Source: Nageia nagi
Lineage: Eukaryota; Pinophyta
Direction: 5' to 3'
Assembly: GCA_050084985.1 (NCBI GenBank)
Contig: JBITNC010000001.1
Coordinates: forward strand, 123,814,001-123,878,000
Length of the DNA: 64,000 nucleotides
The notes below the pieces were generated by a model. It had not been told where the DNA came from, made no database searches, and was given only the letters and a program-made list of their open reading frames with translations. Of the stretch, positions 35,922 through 44,545 are shown in pieces (within the stretch, counting starts at the first letter, position 1; each line of letters begins with the position of its first letter). The position numbers and the translations under genes are program-made.

Positions 35922-37087
35922 CTTTAGTCTATACACTTTATCTTCATTGTCAACAATGGTGAATCCTATTGATCTATCCACATAGACTTCTTATTTCAAT
36001 TCATCATCCAAGAGGGTTGATTTTACATCCATTTGATATACAATAAGTTTAAAATAGGATATAAAAGCAAGAAGAGATATGCCTATATTGTTGGACTTTG
36101 AGTGACACTGAGAGGGGGGGGTGAATCAGTATATATAAAAAAATCAATTTAACCTTCTTAAATAAAGATAGATTAAAAGCCAAAGAAAATTGAGCAAGCA
36201 CACCAGTACATCACACAACACCAGATGTAACGAGGTTCACCAGATTGGATACATCCCTGAAAATGACTGCTTGGACACCAATCCAAATCCAACCATTTAA
36301 AGAAAGCTTACAGATTCATAGCACCAACTATGAAGGGTAGCACCAACTACCACTTTGCAAATAGCAGCACCTACTGCTTGGAGCACCAACTCCAGTTCTC
36401 AAGCACCCACTTGAGACAACATTCAAAAAGGAGGAAAGAATACAGTTCTAGAAGACCCTCAATGGTCTAGCTCTAATGCTCACTGTTTGATCTCTGCACA
36501 TAGCTCCAAAGTAACATAGTTAAACAATCACTATACTATGTGCATATTCATTTGCTCACTTCACATACTCCTGATACTCCCCTCTTCCACACTATCACAC
36601 CCTTTTCCACACTTCTTCACACTATTACTTCAACTCTCACAACTCTGCTCGCCAATTTTTCCTAAATCTCCAATCCACTCTACACATCCATTCCTACAAA
36701 TCGTTACACATCAAGAAAACCGTTACACATCAAGAAAACCCCTCACAAAACTATTCCTATCATCACACGTTATCAAAAACAAACTGAAAAGGAATCTTTA
36801 TTTGTAACTGCTCCTGCACAAAAGAGAGTTCACTAACTTAGATTGCAATTGCTATAACTGATGAATGCTCCTCTTGCTCAAATAGAGTTGTTCAGATAAG
36901 TGTAGCTCTTTCTCCATTGATTTTGGAGATTTGACAGTATCTGCTTATTTAGTTTCGAAATCTTTTCTTCTTCATAATGGTATTTCTGGGTTTCTCTTGC
37001 CTTAGTTCCAAAGTCTCTTTCTTAGTTCCGAAGTCTCTTTCTTTAGCCTAGAGCAATTTACTAGCTTACCAGATGTTTATTGTATAC

Positions 37088-37501
37088 ACCATGATGTCAT
37101 CATCTTTAGACTCCGAAAGAGAGTTCTAAGGTATCTGTGTGGCCTTCTAGACTTTTCAACACCAACTACTAATGTCATCTTCTCCAAACTCCAGAAGTAG
37201 AGTAAAACGCTTCCCGTGATGTCCACACCATGATGTCATCATCTCCGAACTTTGGAAGAGAGTTCCAAGGTATCTGCATGACCTTCTGGACTTTTCAACA
37301 CCAACTGCTAACATCATCTTCTCTAGACTCTGAAAGTAGAGTAAAATGCTTCTTGCGATGTCCACACCATGATGTCATCATCTCTAAACTTTGGAAGAGA
37401 GTTCCAAGGTATCTGCGTGACCTTCTGGACTTTTCAACACCAACTATTAACGTCATCTTCTCTGGACTTTGGAAGTAGAGTAAAATGCTTCCCGTGATGT
37501 C
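37088..37501. repeat. 139-bp tandem repeat, three copies
   Basis: Copies start at 37088, 37227 and 37366, each beginning ACCATGATGTCATCATCT and ending near CTTCCCGTGATGTC. Only scattered substitutions separate them. The motif TGATGTCA, a near match to bZIP sites, recurs in each. Confidence 0.9.
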
Positions 37502-37738
37502 TGAACTTTTATCTTTAGACTTTTATCTCTAGACTTTTATCTCCGGACTTTTATATCCAAAATTTTATCTCTAAACTTTTATCTTCGGACTTTTATCTCT
37601 GGACTTTTCTCTCTGAACTTTTATCTCTGAACTTTTATCTTCAGACTTTTATCTTTGGACTTTTATCTCTGGACTTTTATCTTTGCACTTTTATTTCCAG
37701 ACTTTTATCTTCACACTTTTATCTTTGGACTTTTATTC
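37502..37738. repeat. 14-bp tandem repeat, about 16 copies
   Basis: The unit is close to GACTTTTATCTCTG, varying at the C/T positions after ATCT. The whole array is pyrimidine-rich on the plus strand. Confidence 0.9.
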
Positions 37739-38115
37739 ACCCCTTGCTGACCTCATCATCTCCAGAACCCAATTTCATTCAAAAATGTGAACATCGTTCT
37801 TCCTGTGATGTCATCTTCATGCTTCCGGAATGCTCTACTCACTTTCTCTGGAACCCAATTTTTTTCATAACTGTGCTTTCATCATTTTATTCCAGAATGC
37901 TTAATCTACTGACTCTGGCCTTTTTAATCACCCCTTGCTGACCTCATCACTTTCGAGATCTGGTCTTTACTAAAACGTGACTGTCTTATCCTCCTTGCTG
38001 ACCTCATCACTTCTGGGATCCGATCTTTACTAAAACATGACTGTCTTATCCTTCGAAACCACTAAAATGTGACTGTCTATCCTCCTTGCTTACCTCATCA
38101 CCTCTGGAACCCGAT
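37738..38115. repeat. Degenerate tandem repeat of about 60 bp
   Basis: The phrase CCTTGCTGACCTCATCA followed by GATC-x-GATCTTTACTAAAAC and TGACTGTCTTATCC recurs (clearest at about 37934, 37993 and 38080), with a related first copy at 37742. Confidence 0.7.
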
Positions 38116-38165
38116 CTTTACCAAAACCACATGTTGACAACAATGACAATAGCACATGCTCAACA

Positions 38166-38347
38166 ATCTCCCCCTTTGGAATTATTGGCAACACCACTTG
38201 ATCAGACACTAGCATCGGGACTTTACTCTCCCCCTTTGTCAATAATAACAAAGGGCATTTATAGACTCCCCCTGAGTCCATACATGACATTCTCAGGAAA
38301 TCAGTAGTATGCATACAAACACAAGATACACAGAAGCAATATAGGAA
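38166..38347 (-). mobile_element. 3' interior of the long-LTR copia element, cut by the gap
   Basis: Starts with the copia polypurine tract (minus strand AAAGGGGGAGAT), and a second CTCCCCCTTTGTCAATAATA block lies at about 38230. No RNase H frame is recognisable before the gap. Confidence 0.5.
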
Positions 38348-38447
38348 NNNNNNNNNNNNNNNNNNNNNNNNNNNNNNNNNNNNNNNNNNNNNNNNNNNNN
38401 NNNNNNNNNNNNNNNNNNNNNNNNNNNNNNNNNNNNNNNNNNNNNNN
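38348..38447. other. Assembly gap (100 N)
   Basis: Exactly 100 N, the conventional placeholder for a gap of unknown size. The real distance between the flanks is therefore not known. Confidence 1.
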
Positions 38448-40284
38448 AACAAAAAACTGCCCGTGCACAGTCCCAAGAGTTTTTGTCGGGAAATGGGGAT
38501 CTCCCGCCCCAATGGCGAACTAAATAAAATGAAACTTAAAATTTTTTGCACCGCAATATGGGAGTTTTTGCGGGGAAAAAGTGGGGAAAGGGGCCCCCGG
38601 TTTCCGGTTTCCGGAAAAAAAAGTTGAATCCCAAAGAGAGCCGGACCAGTGTTTTAGGGGGAAATGCAGTCCCCCGGTTCTAAGGATAAGGCCTGGGAAA
38701 AGGAAAAAAAAAAGCCAAAAATTCCCATTTTCCGGGGATAAACCGACCCCAAAAAACAATGCCCCCAATACAAACTAAGGGGTTTTCCCTTTACTCACAA
38801 AAACCAAGGGAAAAGTACCCTACAGTTGGGAAAGTTTTCCCCAAGTCCCTTTAAAAAAAAGGAAACCCCCGGCTATTCCGAGTTCAATTTGGGATTAAAG
38901 GGGACCCAGAAAAAGGATCTTTTTTTTGGGGTTTTTAAAAAACCGGGGAATTTATTTGCTGAAAACGTCCCTTTTTTTTGTCAAACAAGGAATGGAAAAG
39001 GGTTTTAAATTTTTTGAACATCGAAAATTCCGGGGGGGAAAAAAAAACCTCCGGCCTTTTTCAGATTGGAAATTAAAAAGGGAAATTGCTCCATAATTGT
39101 TTGGTTATTGGAGCGCACTACTTTATGCCCAAAGCATGTGTGAAGTAAGGGTTCCTATGACCGAACTCACTAGTATTCAGTTTGGGTTCCACACCCGTTA
39201 AAAGTATTTAAAATTTTCAAAATGCACAAGTGCCCCTCCCGTGGTTTTTACTCAAGAATTGTTTTGGGGGAGTTCCCCCCCCGTTCGGGGTTATGTTTTT
39301 CCCCGAGAGTTTTTTCAGCGAAAATGGGGTTACCGCAAGGATTTTTACTCTTTCTATCCCTTTTGGGAAAAAGGGGGTTGGTTAAACAATGGGGAAATTT
39401 CCAAATTTTACGTAGAAAAAAAAAGGGGAAGGTTTTGCAATCTTTGGTGAAATAAGGAATCAACGAGTTTTGGAAAGGGTTCAAACTAAGACCTTAAAAG
39501 GTTTTAAAACCCAGCTTTGGAATTTTGAAATTTGCTTGAGGGAAAACCCGGAGTTTTTGCCCCCGGGGCTCAAAGGGAAGTTCCGGAGGAAGAATCGGGA
39601 ATGTTTTTTGACGGGGCATCTAAAAATGGGTCGGTGGGGAAATTCTGAAGGAACCAAGGCAAGGTATTCTTTTTTTGGTTACCCGGTTTTTGTTCAAAAA
39701 GTAACAAAAAATTTAAGCCTTTGCCCGGGCGGAACAACCATTTAAAAAAAGATCCGGGGTTTTAAGATCAAAAAATTCAGCAATATAAAGCGGTGACAAA
39801 AAAATTTTAGCTAAATCATATTTGAAATCAATAGAAAAAATTTTTGGGATTGTTGGAACTTCAGGGTTTTCATATTTAGTCAACTAAAGGAGGTTTAATC
39901 TGGGGCTGATGCTTTAGACAAGGGGGCCAGTTTGTAGATGATTGGTTAGGGAAAAAGGGTTCAACTCTTTTTTAGGCCCTTTAATTCCGGGGAAAAGATT
40001 TCCCTTTTGGCAATGTTCCGGGGTGGGGCCAATTAACAAATTTCCCTTTTCAACAAGCTGGTGTCACGCGTGGGGGGAAAATTTTGAAAAACTTTTCCGG
40101 GGGGGGATGTAATTCAATAATAATAAAAAAGTTCCCAAAAAATTTGATTCCCCTTTGAAGCATTTTTGACAATCACCATTAAAAAAAAAGGGCTAAGTAA
40201 AAACCAAACAAAAGAGTGTAGGTTTTCCCCGGGGAAATCATTGAAAATGTACCTGAAAAACCCCGGGAAAAAACCCCCGAGATT
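38448..40284 (+). other. Error-ridden copy of the young gypsy gag/protease/RNase H region
   Basis: Phrase by phrase this follows 45715-47700 of the clean copy (for example TTTGTCGGGAAATGG, TTGAATCCCAAAGAGA, GGTTCTAAGGATAAGG), but with a change every few bases. The changes mostly turn a base into its neighbour or lengthen runs (GGGG, CCCC, TTTT, AAAA). Quality switches abruptly at about 40285, after which the sequence is nearly identical to the other units. That is the signature of low-quality reads used to fill a gap, not of mutation. Open frames here should not be annotated as genes. Confidence 0.85.
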
Positions 40285-42996
40285 GTGAAATTTTGCAAGG
40301 CATATGTAGACGTCATTGCTTGGTCTTACGACGATTTGAAGATTTTCGACAAGTCAGTGATGCAACATACTATTGAATTGATAGAAAACGCCAAACCAGT
40401 CAGACAGAAACAGCGGCCAGTGAATCCTAAAATCGAAGCAGCTATGAAACAAGAAGTTTTGAAATTGTATAAAGCTGGAATAATTTATCCCATTAAACAC
40501 TCCACTTGGGTGGCGAACCTCGTACCGGTCCGAAGAAAAATGGTGAGATAAGGCTGTGTGTGGATTTCCGGGGCCTGAATAAAGTATCCTTGAGAGATCA
40601 TTATCCTTTGCCACCAATGGAACAAATACTCAATACCGTGGCGGGTGCCGAAAGATTCTCTTTGATAGATGGTTTCTCCAGATACAACCAGGTGTGGGTC
40701 CGGAACGAAGACCAATTTAAAACGGCTTTTACAACCAAATGGGGTACATTTGCTTTCCAGAGAATGCCTTTCGGTTTGTCTAATGCAGGAGCTACTTTCC
40801 AAAGAGCTATGGATCATGCATTTGGAGAGTTGGTGAACAAGAGCGTGGTAGTATATCTTGATGATATTACTGTGTTCTCACATAACAAAAACCTTCACGT
40901 CCAACACCTGGAACAGGTTTTCATCAAATGTAGAAGGTATGGCATATCCTTGAATCCTAAGAAATCAATTTTCGCAGTAGATGAAGGGAAGTTATTGGGT
41001 CATGTAATTTCAAAGGAAGGTTGGGCCATTGATCCAGATAGAATAAAAGCAATTAAGAACTTAGTTCTCCCATCCAATAAGAAGTCTCTACAGTCTTTTC
41101 TGGGTCAGATTAATTTTGTCAGGAGATTTGTTCAGGATTTTTCAGGCATTGTCAAACCTATTACTCAGATGCTAAAAAAGGATACACTGTTTGAGTGGAC
41201 GGAAGAAGGTAAAAAGGCTTTTCAGGAAATCAAAGAAGTAATTACTGAAGCCCCGGTACTGAGAAATCCGGATTTTAGTAAGAAGTTTATTCTGTATGCA
41301 TATGGTTCGGATACTAGTGTCGCTGCTATTCTGACTCAAAAGTATGAAAAGAATGAGGAATATCCCGTAGCGTTCTTCAGCCAAACTATGAATAGTTGCG
41401 AAGAGAAATATACCTTTCTTGAAAAACAAGTCTTGGCCATTGTGAAAGCTCTTGGCAAGTTGAAACATTATGTTGCTCAAAGCAAGATTTTGATTCTAAC
41501 TATACATCCGGATGTCAGGTCTTATATTATGCAGGGTGAATTGGGAGAAGGGAGACCCGGTTGGATTTCAAAAATCCTCAAATATGATGTAGAAATCCGG
41601 CCTACCAAGCTCATAAAAGGGAGAGCGCTTTGTGAGCAACTTGCAAAATCAACAATACCAGAGGAGGGAACAGTATGCCATATTGGACAAAAGGTACCAG
41701 AGGTCGAACCCGGGGTTATAACGAATGATTGGGTAGAGCAGTTGAGCAGATACTTCGAGTCCGGAAAGCTTCCTGACAACATGGATGCGTCCCAGAGAAG
41801 GCGGTTCAAAATTCATGCCCAAAATTATACAGAAATAGATCAGGTACTTTACAGAAGAAATCATGATGGTGTTTTGCTGAGATGTGTACCGGCATCGAAG
41901 ACAGAAGAACTTATTGAAGAGTTTCATTCCGGGATATCCGGAGGCCATTATTCCGGATATACAATGGTGAGTAAAATTATCCAAGCCGGATATTATTGGC
42001 CTACTATGTTTAAAGAGGCTTTTGCAAAATCCCAGGGTTGTGAAAAATGTCAAAGGTTCGCGGGGAGAAAGAGAAGTGCAGCATTGCCGTTGGAACCGGT
42101 TCAGGCGGAGGAACCCTTTCAGCAATGGGGGTTGGATTTTATTGGAGTAATCAATCCTAATTCTTCAGCCGGGCATAAATTTATTCTCACAGCTACAGAT
42201 TTCTTCACCAGATGGGCAGAGGCGGAAGCCGTGAGAGAAGCAAACCAGAAGACCGTGGTAAAATTCATAGAGAAGCTAATCACCAGGTATGGTATCCCTC
42301 AAACAATTGTTTCAGACAATGGCCTAGCATTTGTAGGAACAGAAGTCACAAATTTTGCTATGAGATATGGTATTTACTGGAAAACTTCCTCGAATTATTA
42401 CCCTCAGGGTAATGGTTTGGCCGAATCTACAAATAAGAACTTGATCCGGATTCTTAAAAGAATAATGGAAGACAACCCACGAACTTGGCATGAGAAACTT
42501 AATTGGGCATTGTGGGCAGATAGAATCACTGTGAAGTCATCCATCAAGACCAGCCCTTATACTCTGGTATACGGTAAGAGGGCCATGTTGCCAAGTCATT
42601 TCGAGCTTCCGGCCTTGAAAATTTTACAAGAGTACGGAGGAGATTTCGAACCCCATCAAGTCCGTCTGAATGAACTACTGCATTTGGAAGAACTCCGGAA
42701 TCAGTCGTATCAGAGTTTACAGAACAGAAACGTAGTAGTTAAGAGATGGTTCGATAACCGAAAGGCCACTCCAGAAGATTTCAAGGAAGGAGATTTAGTT
42801 TTGAAATGGGATGAAGACAGAGCCAAGACTGGAAAAACATAAAAAGTTTGATTCCTTATGGTCCGGACCGTACATGATATCTAGATGTGCAGGAAAGAAC
42901 TCTTTCGAAATATCAAAGTTAAACGGGTGGCGGCTGCCAATCTTGGTCAATGGGCAGCATTTAAAGCACTATGAACCCGCATGCGCGGGAGATTGA
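40285..42996 (+). pseudogene. Pol of gypsy unit 1 (RT, RNase H remnant, integrase), partial
   Basis: This is the 3' part of the same polyprotein as in units 2 and 3: RT with VVVYLDDITVFS (about 40845-40880), degenerate RNase H (about 41200-41650), integrase HHCC finger (HSGISGGHYSG at about 41925) and DDE core (LDFIG, SDNG, GNGLAES at about 42132, 42312 and 42420), ending with the GPY-type block at about 42860. Two single-base changes shift the frame. One G is missing at about 40532 (GTCCGAAG against GTCCGGAAG in other units), and one A is extra at 42833-42837. The long open stretch is 40533-42842. The 5' part is in the noisy block and gap. It also has private substitutions, for example A for G in TTTCTCCAGATAC (about 40680). 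Confidence 0.85.
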
Positions 42997-43121
42997 CTGA
43001 AAGAAAAGACATGATTTTGTATATATGTAAATAAAAAGACAGGATTTCAATTTTGAATTTGAGGCTGGATTCTAAATTTCTTTTCGACAAAGGCGAAATT
43101 TTCCCTCAGAAGTCGCCATAA
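42997..43121 (+). other. 3' untranslated spacer between pol and LTR of unit 1
   Basis: This is 125 bp from the stop codon to the LTR start. A clean polypurine tract is not visible; the bases before TGTAGATT read CAGAAGTCGCCATAA. The same spacer follows units 2 (50422-50546) and 3 (57845-57969). Confidence 0.6.
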
Positions 43122-43377
43122 TGTAGATTCCTACAAAATAAATTCTTTATTAAAGCCCCGGTATACCTTAATTTCAACCATGGGTTCATTCTTAGATTCT
43201 CTGGAGTTTTTTCCGGAGCAGATAAAGCAGCCCGGAGTCAGAGTAAAGTTTTCCGGAATAAAGTGGAGACGTGCGGAGGATAAGATGATTATTTTTTGGG
43301 GTGAAAACCAAGTTCCGGAAAAGATAAAGTCAGCATAAGTTCTCCAGCAAACAAAGCATTCCGGAGAAATGAAATAA

Positions 43378-43806
43378 TGACGTCACGGGGAAACAACGTT
43401 CACATTTTGAATGGAACCAGAGCCCAGAATGGATGACATCATCAAGGAGTAATTTAGTGTCCGGAGCCAGTGAATGAAGAAGTCCGGAGATTCAAGGCTG
43501 ACGTCAGGCGTAGGGGAAAGATTAACATTTGGGATTAAGACCGCGCCCAGAGGAAAATAGGCCCGCAAAGAAAGATTGAAGAGCCTGAGCCATAGAATTA
43601 AGAAATCCCGAAAGAGAGTAAGTCTGCAAGATGCCTGAGTACAATCATCAGGGAACCGAATCGTCGGCGATCTGCCCAATTTTGTAACAGCCGGCCAAGT
43701 GTCATATGTAGGTGATATCAGTTCAAGAAGGCCAGAATCTTGCGGCCATTTTGTAAACGTTTCTATTCTGTAATTTTGTAACTGTTATTAACACAGTATA
43801 AATATA
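43378..43806 (+). promoter_or_regulatory. LTR 1 promoter: two TGACGTCA sites and TATA box
   Basis: Perfect palindromes TGACGTCA lie at 43378-43385 and 43499-43506, and a related TGACATCA at about 43433. TATAAATATA is at 43797-43806. TGACGTCA is the core bound by plant bZIP factors of the TGA/CREB-like class, known from stress-responsive promoters and plant retroelement LTRs. The spacing upstream of a TATA box fits a U3 enhancer. Transcription itself is inferred. Confidence 0.6.
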
Positions 43807-44286
43807 TGAAAATAAAAGAGAAACTGGGGTCGGAAGCCTAGTATTGCCCTTTTCATTTGTTCTCGAAGACCTGTAGCTTCAGTCCGGTACTATGAAACCA
43901 TCTTGACCTTTCTTGTCTAGCACTCGTAATTGTTATTCTTAATTTGGTTACATTGTGGCAGCTTAGCTTGTTTCCTGAGTAATAGTTGCGGGTTGCTAGT
44001 ATAACTGTGTCTGCTACATGGTAGAGTAGAAGCTGGGGAGCTATTCAGAGAGTGAGGACTTGTTCTGTGGCTGCGACACTAGATTCAGGCCAAGGTTTCG
44101 CACACTGCGAAAGCCCGCGCTGAACTAGTGATCTACCCCTTTGCTTTCTCTCTCGTTACCCTATCCTTTTACTTCCTTTCTTGTTACCCTATTCCTTTTA
44201 CTTCCTTTCTTGTTACCCTATCCTTTTGCTTAAATCTCTCGCTCCCTACTCTTTTTATCTCTTTCCTGTTACTTTTTCTCTGCCCA

Positions 44287-44358
44287 ATGGATAAGGAACC
44301 GGCCTTCTCCGGAGATCAGGCTGCGTCCTACAGTCTGTTCGTGAACTACTTTGGTTAA
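44287..44358 (+). CDS. Short upstream ORF in the LTR leader (23 codons)
   Basis: ATG at 44287 to TAA at 44356-44358, beginning MDKEPAFSGDQAAS. It lies downstream of the TATA box, hence in the predicted transcript leader, and is identical at protein level in LTR 2 (51710-51781) and LTR 3 (59133-59204; a G/A change is silent). It overlaps the LTR end but not gag. It could tune translation of gag-pol or be chance. Confidence 0.3.
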   Translation: MDKEPAFSGDQAASYSLFVNYFG

Positions 44359-44398
44359 GATTGTTCCAGGCGCACATATTACACAATCTCAATCAACA

Positions 44399-44545
44399 GT
44401 ATTTCTTTTTGGCACGCCCGGTGGGACACGAAGAAATTTATTGGCGACTCTGCTGAAGCACCATCCATGGTATGTATTAAAGCAAATTATTTATGAATAT
44501 CATAGGTGCTTTGAACCTGTCATTTTCTTTTGCAATCTAGAGTTT
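44399..44545 (+). other. Leader of unit 2 with candidate primer binding sites
   Basis: Eleven bases after the LTR end is TGGCACGCCCGGTGGGAC (44410-44427), a phrase often found just inside LTRs of plant gypsy elements. A second candidate, TGGCGACTCTGCTGAAG (44442-44458), matches 14 of 17 bases of the plant tRNA-Arg 3'-end complement as I recall it, but is 43 bases inside. Which one primes cannot be decided from sequence. The unbroken frame into gag starting at 44351 has TTG, not ATG, and runs through the LTR end, so the gag start is placed at the first in-frame ATG, 44546. Confidence 0.5.

Larger units (their letters stand above)
34765..36088 (-). pseudogene. Ty1/copia RT and RNase H remnant
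   Basis: Minus-strand blocks in order: YQMDVKSTLLDDELK (36040-35990), EVYVDRSIGF (about 35990-35960), KVYRLKKDPYRLKK (about 35940-35880), then ICLYVDDIIFMSS (about 35765-35725), all copia RT. RNase H follows with RTYGYSFFFGNSLVSWSSKK (about 35225-35165), EEYITTSSTCSQAIWMAKLF (about 35135-35075) and VHYDNTKTIAMTKDQ (about 35040-35000). Family equivalents are YQMDVKTAFLNGDL, YVDD, GYVF-x-LG-x-x-x-SWSSKKQ, AEYIA and DNQSAI. Stops and a 21-bp internal duplication break it. The element is cut at 36088 by the LTR of another copia element, so its 5' half is not seen here. Confidence 0.85.
31376..36115. repeat. Segment duplicated at 59245-64000 (copy 1, without the gypsy insertion)
   Basis: From CTTAATATCATGG at 31376 onward, every base matches the sequence starting at 59245 apart from a handful of differences. 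Those seen are a G run near 33130, a C run near 34793, the (AT)n length at 34934 and T/A at 35875. Left of 31376 the two differ completely: here AT-rich unique DNA continues, there the gypsy LTR ends. The match reaches the window end, so the true right limit is outside. Confidence 0.95.
36089..38165 (-). mobile_element. Long (2.08 kb) Ty1/copia-type LTR
   Basis: It runs from TGTTGGACTTTGAG to ATGCTCAACA with TGTTG/CAACA termini. To its right, 38166-38180 read on the minus strand is CCAAAGGGGGAGAT, the typical copia polypurine tract next to the 3' LTR. The element is therefore on the minus strand with its interior going into the assembly gap. It interrupts the RT of an older copia element at 36088. 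The near-start GAGTGACACTGAGAGGGGGG, then TGAATCA, is a phrase common in long plant LTRs. The LTR carries three separate tandem-repeat arrays (37088-38115). Target duplication and second LTR are not visible because of the gap. Confidence 0.75.
43122..44398 (+). mobile_element. LTR 1 of the young gypsy array
   Basis: The end is set by the outer junction of the last LTR (…TCAATCAACA, then unrelated flank at 59245). The start is inferred from the TGTAGATT terminus, which pairs with the TGTTGA-type end. Length is 1277 bp. It differs from LTR 2 by only a few positions (A/G at 43411, A/G at 43746, one extra A near 43816, one extra T near 44195). It contains a TATA box, two TGACGTCA motifs, six TCCGGA motifs, a pyrimidine-rich 28-bp direct repeat (44153-44232, three copies) and a short ATG-started frame near its end. 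Confidence 0.85.

Noticed and set aside
38581-39745. Several open frames of 60-90 codons on both strands
   Set aside because: They lie in the noisy copy of gag/pol and arise from sequencing errors.
44470-44540. Possible 71-nt intron in the gypsy leader (GTATGT donor, TTTTCTTTTGCAATCTAG acceptor)
   Set aside because: Signals look plausible, but the piece is near the lower size limit for plant introns, and splicing would not join any ATG in frame with gag. RNA reads would decide.
44351-44545. Extension of the gag-pol frame upstream to 44351 (and 51774 in unit 3)
   Set aside because: The frame there starts at TTG and reads through the LTR end and primer-binding region. Plant translation would use ATG, so the start was placed at 44546/51969.
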